Shown: positions 5,897 through 13,290 of the stretch, piece by piece
How positions within the stretch are numbered: the stretch's first letter is position 1
How the letters are laid out: every line of letters starts with the position of its first letter
Assembly: GCA_964491375.1 (NCBI GenBank)
Contig: CAZBGL010000227.1
Span: forward strand, 1 to 13,361
Origin: CAZBGL01 sp964491375
GTDB taxonomy: Bacteria; Desulfobacterota; Deferrisomatia; Deferrisomatales; Deferrisomataceae
Direction: 5' to 3'
Length of the DNA stretch: 13,361 nucleotides
The notes under the pieces: model-generated
Databases searched by the model: none
Told to the model about the DNA's origin: nothing
Seen by the model: the letters and a program-made list of their open reading frames with translations, nothing else
Made by a program: the position numbers and the translations under genes

Positions 5897-5925
5897 TTGG
5901 TGACACCCCCCGAATGGTGTAAGGT
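5897..5925 (+). promoter_or_regulatory. Candidate promoter and overlapping operator of the six-gene operon
   Basis: TTGGTG (5897-5902) and TAAGGT (5920-5925) are separated by 17 bases, a plausible sigma-70 promoter with a start near 5932 and a leader of about 59 bases. The inverted repeat ACACC-N8-GGTGT (5903-5907 and 5916-5920) occupies the spacer and touches the -10, a position typical for repressor binding. This is the only convincing promoter pair seen ahead of the operon. Confidence 0.4.
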
Positions 5926-5990
5926 TTCACGGCGGTTGGCGGGGTACGGCGCCCGACCGGAAGGACGGGGGCAGGAGGAACAGACCCGGG

Positions 5991-7232
5991 ATGGAGCGGC
6001 CGAAGGGCACGATCGTTCTCATGGGTTCCGGGGAGCTGACGGCCACCATGGTCCAGGTGCACAAGGACCTGCTGGCGCGCCTCGGCCCCTCGCCCCGTGC
6101 GGTGTTCCTGGACACGCCCGCGGGGTTCCAGCTCAACGCGGACCAGATCGCCCGCCGTGCCGCGGACTTCTTCCGCCGGCACGTGGGCCACCCCCTGGGT
6201 GTGGCCTCGTTCCGGTCGGCCCGGACCACGTCCCCGGCCGAGGCGGCCCGGGCGTTCCGGGCCCTCCGCGAGGCGGACTACGTGCTGGTGGGGCCCGGCA
6301 GCCCCACCTACGCCCTGAGGCAGTGGAAGGAGAGCCCGGTTCCGGGAATCCTGGCGGAGCGCATCGCCGCAGGGGCGTGCCTGGCGGCCGCCAGCGCGGC
6401 CGCGCTCACGGTGGGCCGGTTCACCCTGCCGGTGTACGAGATCTACAAGGTGGGCGAGGATCCCCACTGGGTGGAGGGCCTGGACCTGCTGGGACGGTTC
6501 GGGCTCCCCCTGGTGGTGGTGCCGCACTGGAACAACGCCGAGGGGGGGACCCACGATACCCGGTTCTGCTACATGGGCGAGCCCCGGTTCCGGGCCCTCG
6601 AGGCCATGCTCCCCGGAGACGTGGCCGTGCTGGGGCTCGACGAGCACACCGCCTGCGTGCTGGAACTGGGGGAAGACCGGTTCGAGGTCCGCGGCCTGGG
6701 GCGGGTGACCCTGCGGAAGGCTGGGGAGGAGCAGGTGTTCGGCCCCGGCGGGCCGTATCCCTTGAGCGCCCTTCGCGCAGGACCCTCCGGAGGGGGCCAC
6801 CGGACGGGTTCCACCGGCGCGGGCGCTCCTGCACGACCCCGGGAGGACCCGTTCTGGGAGCGGGTCCACGAACTGGAGCGCGCGTTCCAGAAGGCCCTGG
6901 AGGAGCACGACCCCAGGGAGGCCACCAACGCGGTGCTCACGCTGGACGCCGCGATCTGGGAGGCCCACGGCGGACTCCGGAGCGAGGCGGACGTCGCCGA
7001 GGCCCGGGAGGTTCTTCGCGAGATGGTTGTGCTCATGGGGGCGCACCTGGAGGCGCGGCCTCCGAGCCGCGAGGCGTGCCTGGCACCCCTGGTGGAGGCC
7101 GTGCTCGAGGTGCGTTCCCGGTTCCGGGCCGGGCGCCGGTGGCACGAGGCCGACGCCCTGCGCGAGGCCCTGACCCGCGCCGGGGTGGTGGTGGAGGACA
7201 CGCCGGAGGGAACCCGGTGGAGGCTGGCGTAG
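5991..7232 (+). CDS. Peptidase S51/cyanophycinase-like domain fused to a cysteinyl-tRNA synthetase C-terminal module
   Basis: The product is 413 residues. Residues about 6-225 form a class-I-amidotransferase-like S51 fold: GTIVLMGSGEL (6-16), VLVGPGSPTYAL (98-109), nucleophile elbow LAAASAAAL (131-139, S135 the likely serine), and VVVPHWNN (175-182, H179 the likely base). After a Gly/Pro-rich linker (about 252-285) comes FWERVHELERAFQKALEEHD..., matching the helical bundle of CysRS, ending EADALREAL...GVVVEDTPEGTRWRL (386-412), nearly diagnostic for the CysRS C-terminus. The CysRS catalytic core, with HIGH and KMSKS, is absent, so aminoacylation is not expected. AGGAGG lies 12 bases before the ATG. 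It opens the operon and overlaps the next gene by 16 bases. A role in amino-acid or cysteine-conjugate handling is inference. Confidence 0.82.
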   Translation: MERPKGTIVLMGSGELTATMVQVHKDLLARLGPSPRAVFLDTPAGFQLNADQIARRAADFFRRHVGHPLGVASFRSARTTSPAEAARAFRALREADYVLVGPGSPTYALRQWKESPVPGILAERIAAGACLAAASAAALTVGRFTLPVYEIYKVGEDPHWVEGLDLLGRFGLPLVVVPHWNNAEGGTHDTRFCYMGEPRFRALEAMLPGDVAVLGLDEHTACVLELGEDRFEVRGLGRVTLRKAGEEQVFGPGGPYPLSALRAGPSGGGHRTGSTGAGAPARPREDPFWERVHELERAFQKALEEHDPREATNAVLTLDAAIWEAHGGLRSEADVAEAREVLREMVVLMGAHLEARPPSREACLAPLVEAVLEVRSRFRAGRRWHEADALREALTRAGVVVEDTPEGTRWRLA

Positions 7233-8197
7233 ACCGGCCGACGGCGGCCGAGGAGCCCTTCGGGAGCCTGGAAGGGCTGTGGAGGGCCTCCCGGGAACAC
7301 CTCGGGTGGGGCTGCCCGTTCGTGTCCCCCCCCTGGGTGCGGGCGTGGCGGCACACCCTGGGGACGGCGGTAGAGCCGTGGATCCTCTCCGTCCGTAAGG
7401 GGGGGCGCCTGGCGGGGGTGGCCGTCCTGGCCCGCCGGGGCGCCCGTGTCGGGTTCCTGGGGAGTCCGGACGTGTGCGATTATTTCGACCTGGCTGCGGC
7501 CCCCGGGGACGAGACCGACGTACTGTGGGCCGTGGTGGAGCACGCGCGGGCCCGGGGTGCTTCCGGGCTCGACCTGGGGCCGGTACGGGAGGACTCGGTC
7601 GTGGCGCGGGCCGCGGCGGGGCTTCCCGGGTTCCGGGTCCTCCCCGACGGGGCCGCGGTCGAGATGCCCCTGCCCGCCGGCTGGGGGGACTACCTGGAGC
7701 GCCTGGGACGGAAGGAGCGCCACGAGGTCCGCCGGAAGATCCGGCGGGTGGAGCGGTCCGGCACGGTCCGGCGGTACACCGCAGGGCCGGCCGATGTGGA
7801 CCGCGCGCTGGCGGTGTTCCTGGACCTGTTCCGCCGGAGCCGGCCCGACAAGGCGGCGTTCCTCACCCCCCCGCGCGAGGCCTTTTTCCGGGCACTGGCC
7901 CGGGAGACCGCGGCGGCCGGATGGCTCCGGCTGTCCGTGGTGGAGCTGGACGGCCGGCCGGCCGCGGCCGTGTTGTCGTTCCAGTGCGGAGGGGTGCGCT
8001 ACCTCTACAACAACGGGTTCGATCCGGAGTTCCGGAACCTGAGCATCGGGATCGTGAGCAAGGTATGGGACATTCGGGATGCCATCGCCGAAGGGGCCGC
8101 CCGGTACGAGTTCCTGAAGGGCACCGAGACCTACAAGTTCCGGCTGGGGGGAAGGGAGGTGCCCCTGGTGCGGTGTGTGACGGGGGGGACGCCGTGA
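7217..8197 (+). CDS. GNAT/FemAB-like acyl- or aminoacyl-transferase (PF13480 type)
   Basis: The product is 326 residues. GTG at 7217 is chosen because GGAGGG (7205-7210) is six bases upstream; it lies inside the end of the previous gene. The N-terminal half has the SPPWVRAWRHTLG motif (37-49) common at the start of this family. The second GNAT half contains YLERLGRKERHEVRRKIRRVER (159-180), then LFRRSRPDK, a strand-loop YLYNNGFDPEFRNLSIG (262-278) and the closing YEFLKGTETYKFRLGG (297-312). PF13480 proteins share the FemAB fold and occur in polysaccharide, lipid and peptidoglycan modification. FemAB relatives use aminoacyl-tRNA, PF13480 members probably acyl-CoA or acyl carriers. The donor here is unknown. 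The stop overlaps the next start by GTGA. Confidence 0.82.
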   Translation: MEAGVDRPTAAEEPFGSLEGLWRASREHLGWGCPFVSPPWVRAWRHTLGTAVEPWILSVRKGGRLAGVAVLARRGARVGFLGSPDVCDYFDLAAAPGDETDVLWAVVEHARARGASGLDLGPVREDSVVARAAAGLPGFRVLPDGAAVEMPLPAGWGDYLERLGRKERHEVRRKIRRVERSGTVRRYTAGPADVDRALAVFLDLFRRSRPDKAAFLTPPREAFFRALARETAAAGWLRLSVVELDGRPAAAVLSFQCGGVRYLYNNGFDPEFRNLSIGIVSKVWDIRDAIAEGAARYEFLKGTETYKFRLGGREVPLVRCVTGGTP

Positions 8198-9432
8198 CCG
8201 GACGGCGGCTCCGGATCGCCATGCTGTGCCTCCACTCCAACCCCCTGGGGCGCCTGGGCACGCGGGACACCGGGGGGATGAGCGTCTACGTGACGGAGCT
8301 GGCGGCCGGGCTCGCCGACCGGGGGCACCGGGTGGACGTGTACACGGCGGCCCCGTCCCCGGGCGCGGGGGTCCTGCGGCCGGGCGTGCGCATCGTCCAG
8401 GTGACGCCGTGGAGCGGCCCGCCGCCCTCCAAGGACGCCTTCTATCCCCTGCTCCCCGCGGTGTGGGACGCCGTGGAGGATCGTCGCCTAGCCGAGGGCA
8501 CGGGCTACGACCTGGTCCACAGCCACTACTGGCTGTCGGCCGTGGTGGGGGCATGGGCGGCCCGTGCCTGGAGCGCGCCCCACGTGGTCACCTTCCACAC
8601 CCTGGGGGCGGTGAAGGCAGCCCTGGGGGGCGGAGAACCCGGGGTGCGGCTCCGGTGCGAGGCCGAGGTCGCCCGGCGGTGCGACCGGATCGTGGTGCCG
8701 TCGCTCCGCGAGGCCCGCCACCTGGCGGCCCACTGCGGGGTGGACCGGGGGCGGGTGGCGGTGATCCCCTGCGGCGTCGACCTCGATCGGTTCCGTCCAG
8801 GGGACCGCTCCGCCGCCCGCAGGGCCCTGGGGCTTCCGCCCGGGGTGCCGGTGGTGCTCTACGTGGGGCGGTTCGCCGAGCTCAAGGGCATCGACCGGCT
8901 GGTGCAGGCCGTCTCCCTTCTGCCTTCCGAGGTGCGCCTGGTGCTCGTGGGAGGGGACGGCCAGGAAGACCCCGAAAGGAACCGGCTCGCGCGCCTGGCC
9001 GAGGACCTGGGCCTGGCCGGCCGCGTGCGGTTCGCCGGGCGGGTGGACCACCGGGCCCTTCCCCCGTACTACCGGGCCGCCGACGTCCTGGTGCTCCCCT
9101 CGCTGTACGAGAGTTTCGGCCTGGTCGTGCTCGAGGCCCTGGCCTGCGGCACGCCGGTGGTGACCACCCCGGTGGGGGCGGTGGAGCAGGTGGTCCGGCC
9201 GGGGCTCACGGGGGAGATCGCGGCCGACGCATCGCCCGGGGAGCTGGCCCGCTGCATCCGCAGGGTCCTGGACCGGGGGCGTTGCCCGCCCGGGGTGGTG
9301 CGGGACTCGGTGCGTGGGCTTTCGTGGCGTTCGGTGGCTGCCGCGGTGGAAGGGGAATACGCGGCCCTCGTGGGCGGCGGACACCCGTCCGGCGAGCCCC
9401 TGCGGGCCGCGGCCGGGGAGGGGGCCCCTTGA
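8194..9432 (+). CDS. GT4 glycosyltransferase, MshA/BshA-like
   Basis: The product is 412 residues starting at GTG 8194 inside the GTGA overlap. It has two Rossmann domains. The N-domain begins RIAMLCLHSNPLG followed by GTRDTGGMSVYVTEL (22-36), strongly reminiscent of MshA, which glycosylates inositol phosphate with UDP-GlcNAc. DLVHSHYWLS (106-115) and VVTFHTLGAVK (131-141) are also MshA-like. The C-domain has IPCGVDLDRFRPG (191-203), GRFAELKGIDRL (225-236, R226 and K231 contacting the donor phosphates) and the EX7E motif ESFGLVVLE (306-314). It is a retaining GT4 enzyme. The acceptor (inositol phosphate, malate, or a lipid/oligosaccharide) is not determinable. A deacetylase coupled directly downstream favours a GlcNAc-type donor. 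Confidence 0.88.
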   Translation: MTGRRLRIAMLCLHSNPLGRLGTRDTGGMSVYVTELAAGLADRGHRVDVYTAAPSPGAGVLRPGVRIVQVTPWSGPPPSKDAFYPLLPAVWDAVEDRRLAEGTGYDLVHSHYWLSAVVGAWAARAWSAPHVVTFHTLGAVKAALGGGEPGVRLRCEAEVARRCDRIVVPSLREARHLAAHCGVDRGRVAVIPCGVDLDRFRPGDRSAARRALGLPPGVPVVLYVGRFAELKGIDRLVQAVSLLPSEVRLVLVGGDGQEDPERNRLARLAEDLGLAGRVRFAGRVDHRALPPYYRAADVLVLPSLYESFGLVVLEALACGTPVVTTPVGAVEQVVRPGLTGEIAADASPGELARCIRRVLDRGRCPPGVVRDSVRGLSWRSVAAAVEGEYAALVGGGHPSGEPLRAAAGEGAP

Positions 9433-10124
9433 ACCCAGGGGTGCACGCCCTGGTCGTGTCGCCCCATCCGGACGACGCCGAGTTCGGCGCCGCCGGCACC
9501 GTGGCCCGGTGGACCCGGGAGGGCCGCCGGGTGGTGTACGTGGTGTGCACCAGCGGCGAGAAGGGGACCAGCGACCGCACGGTGGACCCGGCGGACCTGG
9601 CGGTCTTGCGGGAGCGCGAGCAGGAGGCCGCCGCCCGGGTGCTGGGGGTGGAGCGGGTGGTCTTCCTGCGCATGCCGGACCAGGGCCTGGAGGACACGCC
9701 CGCGTTCCGGCGGGAGATCGTGCGGTGGATCCGCACCTTCCGGCCCCGGATCGTGCTGGCCCCCGACCCCTACCGCCGGTACCTTTGGCACCGGGACCAC
9801 CGGATCACCGGCCAGGTGGTTCTGGACGCCGTGTTCCCCTTTGCCCGGGACCACCTGGCGTTCCCCGAACTGCTCCAGGAAGGGCTGGAGCCCCACCGGG
9901 TGGAGGAGGTGTGGTGCTGGGCCGCCGAGGAACCCAACCTGCGCGTGGACATCACCGAGACGTTCGACCTCAAGCTCGAGGCCCTGCGGTGCCACCGGAG
10001 CCAGCTCCCCGAGCTCCGACTGGGCGACGTGGAGGCGTGGCTCCGGGAGCGCTGCCGGCGTTACGCCCAGGGGACCGGATACGGCCTGGCCGAGGCGTTC
10101 CACCGGGTGCGGATGCCCGACTGA
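9429..10124 (+). CDS. PIG-L family zinc deacetylase, MshB/BshB-like
   Basis: The product is 231 residues. The TTG start (9429-9431) overlaps the preceding TGA and follows a GGGGAGGGG stretch. The zinc site is complete: HPDDAEFG (13-20; H13 and D16 ligands, D15 the general base) and WHRDH (120-124; H124 third ligand). The later CHRSQ (188-192) matches the family's HxSQ element. PIG-L enzymes remove N-acetyl groups from GlcNAc-containing small molecules or lipids, including GlcNAc-inositol (MshB) and GlcNAc-malate (BshB). Coupling to the glycosyltransferase suggests consecutive steps. Length is at the compact end of the family, nearer BshB than MshB. Sequence alone does not separate the thiol pathways from glycolipid or antibiotic deacetylases. 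Confidence 0.88.
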   Translation: MNPGVHALVVSPHPDDAEFGAAGTVARWTREGRRVVYVVCTSGEKGTSDRTVDPADLAVLREREQEAAARVLGVERVVFLRMPDQGLEDTPAFRREIVRWIRTFRPRIVLAPDPYRRYLWHRDHRITGQVVLDAVFPFARDHLAFPELLQEGLEPHRVEEVWCWAAEEPNLRVDITETFDLKLEALRCHRSQLPELRLGDVEAWLRERCRRYAQGTGYGLAEAFHRVRMPD

Positions 10125-10179
10125 CCCGGGCCGTCCGGGCACGTTTCACCCAGGGCTCCCCGGTTCCCCCGCTCGGATC

Positions 10180-10485
10180 ATGAGCGAGCGCCGGCGCCGG
10201 TTCCGCATCCCCGTCCGCCGTCTCGTGTGGGTGGAGCCCGGCGGTTCCTGGGCCCTCACCACCGACCTCTCGGTGGCCGGGGCGTTCCTGATGACGTCCC
10301 GGGTCCGTACCCCAGGCACCCGCCTTCGGCTCCGGTTCCAGACCCCCACCCGCACGGTCCGGGTGGAGGGGATCGTGCGGTGGGTCCGGCCCCGTACCGA
10401 CCCATCGGCGCCCCACGCGGCGGCCGGCATGGGGGTGGAGTTCGTGGCCCCCGAGGAGCCGCCGGCCCCGGGGGGCACCCCGTGA
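10180..10485 (+). CDS. Stand-alone PilZ domain protein, likely c-di-GMP receptor
   Basis: The product is 101 residues, essentially one PilZ barrel. The N-terminal arginine cluster RRRRFRIPVRR (4-14) contains the RxxxR element, and DLSVAG (29-34) is the D/NxSxxG motif; both bind cyclic di-GMP. The strand GIVRWVRP (64-71) and GMGVEFV (83-89) complete the pattern. The start is 55 bases after the deacetylase, with a small GC hairpin (10125-10139) between them and no strong ribosome site. The stop overlaps the GTPase start by GTGA, so PilZ and GTPase are coupled. It may link the operon output or the GTPase to c-di-GMP, though no partner is visible in sequence. Confidence 0.82.
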   Translation: MSERRRRFRIPVRRLVWVEPGGSWALTTDLSVAGAFLMTSRVRTPGTRLRLRFQTPTRTVRVEGIVRWVRPRTDPSAPHAAAGMGVEFVAPEEPPAPGGTP

Positions 10486-12416
10486 GCGATCCCATCCGTC
10501 TCAGGCGGGACCTCCGGACCCGCCAGGAGGTCCGGGCCGCCGCCCTGGAGGCCCTCGCCTGGATCGACCGTGTGGTCGCCCGCCGGCCCGAACTGGCCGG
10601 CGCGCTCCGGCCCTGGCGGGAGCGCCTGGCCGCCGTGCCCGCCGCGCTGGACGCCCGCGGGGCCCGGGTGGCCGTGGTGGGGGCGGTGAAGTCGGGCAAG
10701 TCCACGCTGGTCAACGCGCTGCTGGGCGAGGACCTGCTCCCCCGGGGGTCGGGAATCCTGACGGCCCAGGTGACCGAAGTGGTGAAGGCCCCCGGCCCGT
10801 GGCTGGAGGTCACGTGGCGGTCCCGGGCCGAGGTCAACCGTCTCTTCCGATTCCACGCGGCCGCCCTGGGGGTGCGGGAACAATGGGACCTGTGGCGTCC
10901 CGAGCACCGGGAGGCCGCGGCCCGCCTGCTCCGGCGCGTCCCCCCTTCGCCCCACGCCGAACCCCTGCGGGCCCTCCTGGAGGGGTTCGGCGCAGTAGCG
11001 CACCGCGTGGGCGAGGCCCCCCGTTCCGAGCGCGTGGTCGGCGCACCCGACCTGTGGTCCTGGGCGACCCGCGAGTATACGGCTGTGTACCTGGCCGGGC
11101 TCCGCGCCGCCGTGCCCGCCCCGGGCGTGCCCGAAGGCCTGCACCTGCTGGACTGCCCCGGGTGCGACGCTTGGAACGCCGCGCACGGAAGCGCCCTGGA
11201 CGAGGCCGTTCTGGGGGCCCACGCCCTGGTGTACGTGGTCTCCGGCCGGGTGGGCTTGAGGGAGGCCGACGTGCGGTTCCTCGGGGCCCTTCGGGAGTAT
11301 GGGCTCCTGGAGCTCACCCGGTTCGTCCTGAACGTGGACCTGGGCGAGATCCGCACGGCGGCGGACCTGGAGCGGGTGAGGGCCCGGACGGAATCGGACC
11401 TGGGGCGCGCCGGGGTCCCCGGCCGGCCCGTGCTCGTGTCGGCCCTGCTTTCGCTCCTGGACGCCCGGGTGCTGGTGTCCCCCGGGGCCGTGGCCCCGGG
11501 CGAGCGCAGGCTCAGGGAGGCGTGGGAGTCCGCGGCCGGCGGGCTTGCCTCGGAGCTTCGGGACGCCTTCGAGACGTTCCGCTCCGACCTGTGGGAGGCC
11601 GCCGGACGGGAATGGGGGCGGCTGGTGACCGCCAGGGCTCGGGCGGACCTGCGCCGGGCCGTGGCCGGCGCGGGCCGGGTGCTGGCCCGCGAGGGAATGC
11701 CCTCGCAGGCCGGGCGGTCCGCGCAGCGAGCCGACACGGCCGACGCGCTGCTCGAGTGGCTGCGCAGGCGCATGGACCAGGAGGCACACCGGGTCCGCGG
11801 GGACCTGGAGGCGGCCTTCCACCGGTCGTTCCGGTCCCGGTGGGCTCCCCAGCGCAGGGCGTGGGCCCGCGGGATCGAGGGCGTGGATCCGGCCGACCCG
11901 GACGGGTGGCGCCGGGTGGAGGCCGTACTCGCCGCCACCGAGCCCCTGCGGGTCAACGCGGTGCGGAACCTGGCCCTGGAGGCCCGGGGGGAGCTGGCCC
12001 GCGCGGGCGAAGCGCTCGCCCGGGAGGCGGCCGAAGCGCTCACCCACGCCGGGGACGGGCCCGGGAACCCGCCGGACCGGGTGCTCCTCTCGAGGGCCAT
12101 TGCCTCCACGCGGCGGATTCCCCTGTTCCGGGCCCGCTGGGCCGCGGGGACCCTGGCCCCCGGGGGCTCGGGCCCCTCGTGGCTGCGGATGGGCCGGGTG
12201 CTGGCTGGCCGGCGCGGAGGGCAGGCCGGAAGAACGGCCCGCCGTGCCTGGCTACGGATGCACTTGGCCCGTGCGTGGGCCGCGTACCTGGAGGCCGTGC
12301 TCGGCGAGTGCCTGCTGCCCCATGTGGAGGAGGCCGCTGCCGAAGTGTACGACAGCCTCGCACTGTGGATGCTGGACGCGATCCGGAAGACCGGCACGAG
12401 GGGCAGAGGTCTTTGA
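10482..12416 (+). CDS. Dynamin-like GTPase
   Basis: The product is 644 residues starting at GTG 10482 in a GTGA overlap. A helical N-terminus precedes the G domain. The P-loop is GAVKSGKS (67-74) followed by TLVNALLGEDLLP, typical of bacterial dynamin-like proteins. GILTAQVTEV (91-100) supplies the switch I threonine, and DCPG (224-227) is G3. The G4 position reads LNVDLGE (283-289), with N284 and D286 but valine in place of lysine. The C-terminal 300 residues are almost wholly helical and Arg/Ala-rich, as expected for stalk and paddle regions. No clear membrane-spanning segment is seen. Dynamin-like proteins remodel membranes or maintain them under stress. They often occur in pairs; only one is present here. 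Coupling to PilZ is noteworthy. Confidence 0.8.
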   Translation: MSDPIRLRRDLRTRQEVRAAALEALAWIDRVVARRPELAGALRPWRERLAAVPAALDARGARVAVVGAVKSGKSTLVNALLGEDLLPRGSGILTAQVTEVVKAPGPWLEVTWRSRAEVNRLFRFHAAALGVREQWDLWRPEHREAAARLLRRVPPSPHAEPLRALLEGFGAVAHRVGEAPRSERVVGAPDLWSWATREYTAVYLAGLRAAVPAPGVPEGLHLLDCPGCDAWNAAHGSALDEAVLGAHALVYVVSGRVGLREADVRFLGALREYGLLELTRFVLNVDLGEIRTAADLERVRARTESDLGRAGVPGRPVLVSALLSLLDARVLVSPGAVAPGERRLREAWESAAGGLASELRDAFETFRSDLWEAAGREWGRLVTARARADLRRAVAGAGRVLAREGMPSQAGRSAQRADTADALLEWLRRRMDQEAHRVRGDLEAAFHRSFRSRWAPQRRAWARGIEGVDPADPDGWRRVEAVLAATEPLRVNAVRNLALEARGELARAGEALAREAAEALTHAGDGPGNPPDRVLLSRAIASTRRIPLFRARWAAGTLAPGGSGPSWLRMGRVLAGRRGGQAGRTARRAWLRMHLARAWAAYLEAVLGECLLPHVEEAAAEVYDSLALWMLDAIRKTGTRGRGL

Positions 12417-12771
12417 GCATGCGAGCAGGGGTTCTCCTCCCCTGTGGGCGCTGCGGCGCACATCCAAAGCCTCCTCCCCCTTCCCACATCCGGGCCGCCC
12501 CCTCCTCCACCTCCGCAGGGGGTCCATCGGGAGAGCCCGGCTTCCGGGACCGATCCCCATCTGCGCTTACCCCCTAGAGGTCGAGCCCCTGCGATCCGAG
12601 GCGCCGACCCAAACGGGCCGGGGCGCGCACAGGACGACCAGTTTCTACGCGCATGCTCAGAGACGTACCCTCGCTCCCCTCTCTGCAAGAGCGGGGCTCC
12701 TCCGGGCTACACTGCTGTCCGCTCGATCGGGAGCCCTATCCTCTGCGCCGTGTCCACTAAACCCGGGCAAG
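12417..12771. other. Gene-poor spacer between the operon and the polyvalent-gene relic
   Basis: No frame shows both a start codon and the local codon bias. Plus frame 1 stays open from before 12361 with no ATG, GTG or TTG, which is unsurprising at this GC content. Minus-strand open frames here are antisense to the GTPase end and lack ribosome sites. CT-rich tracts (about 12433-12515) and a weak TACACT box (12708-12713) are the only visible features besides the hairpin just after the GTPase. Confidence 0.4.
12426..12444 (+). terminator. Possible transcription-end hairpin after the GTPase gene
   Basis: CAGGGG (12426-12431) and CCCCTG (12439-12444) form a 6-base stem with loop TTCTCCT, ten bases after the TGA of the last operon gene. 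No T-tract follows, so it is at best a non-canonical terminator or an mRNA 3'-end stabiliser. Confidence 0.3.
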
Positions 12772-13290
12772 ATCAAAGCGCTCTTCCGTCTGAGCAGGTG
12801 GCGCCGGGCCGAGTGGAAGGCCCGCAAGGCCGCCCAAAAGGCCCTGGCCGAGGGCCGCCTGGAGGAGGCCGCCGAACACAAGCGCCAGGAGATCTTCCAC
12901 TACTACGTCATCCGGGAGGCGCTGGAACGACAGGAGGAGGTGCGCAAGGGTCGGCAGGCCCTTCAGAAGCTCGGCACCAAGAAGGCCCTGGCCCGGATGG
13001 ACCCGCAAGCCGTCCGCCAGGTGGTGCGGCTGCTCGACCGCCTGGGGATTCCCTCCCGGTACACCCCGGAGCAAGTGGAACCCACCGAGGACGAAAAGCT
13101 CAAGGCGCTCACGCCGGCCCAGTGGATCGAGGCCATGGAGGAAGAGGGCGTGGACATCACCGTGTCGCCCTGGGTGCTGGACGAGACGAACCGGGTGGCC
13201 AGCCCCGAGGAGCTCACGGTGAAGGAGTTCCTTGGGGTGACCGAAAGCGTGCGGTCCATCGTCCACGCCAGCAAGCGCAGGGGGCGTCTT
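12772..13290 (+). pseudogene. Start-less fragment of a phage/ICE large polyvalent protein
   Basis: Translation from 12772 gives about 173 residues with strong GC3 bias and protein-like composition: a charged helix (KARKAAQKALAEGRLEEAA), then HKRQEIFHYYVIREALE (36-52), VVRLLDRLGI (84-93), LTPAQWIEAMEEEGVDI (113-129) and PWVLDETNRV...ELTVKEFLGVTESVRSIVHASK. The order and spacing recall a helical segment in very large polyvalent proteins of phages and integrative elements, where a 'nHyLyREA' helix precedes a 'sl.eWi.eqe.aG..vdiP..v..e....y.eLTveEf.gl.davk.ieh' block. No ATG, GTG or TTG lies in frame between 12361 and 12939, and the flanking gene body is missing. It is therefore a decayed fragment. 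The frame remains open to the window edge, so an intact downstream part cannot be excluded. Confidence 0.5.

Noticed and set aside
4344..7145. Minus-strand open frame of 933 codons
   Set aside because: It lies opposite the ygbA homologue, the permease and the S51-CysRS fusion, all clearly coding on the plus strand. Its Pro/Gly/Arg/His-rich product is typical antisense composition in GC-rich DNA.
8194..10124. Naming the genes mshA/mshB or bshA/bshB outright
   Set aside because: GT4 and PIG-L motifs are shared with many glycoside pathways. No mshC or bshC is present, so only resemblance is claimed.
10256..12688. Minus-strand open frame of 810 codons
   Set aside because: It mirrors the dynamin-like gene, which has intact GTPase motifs. 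It has Arg/Ser/Pro-rich composition and no ribosome site at the proposed start.
12750..12780. GTG at 12750 as start of the polyvalent-like fragment with a one-base frameshift near 12770
   Set aside because: GTG-TCC-ACT-AAA could join the fragment if one base were removed, but no ribosome site lies at proper distance and no independent evidence supports the frameshift.
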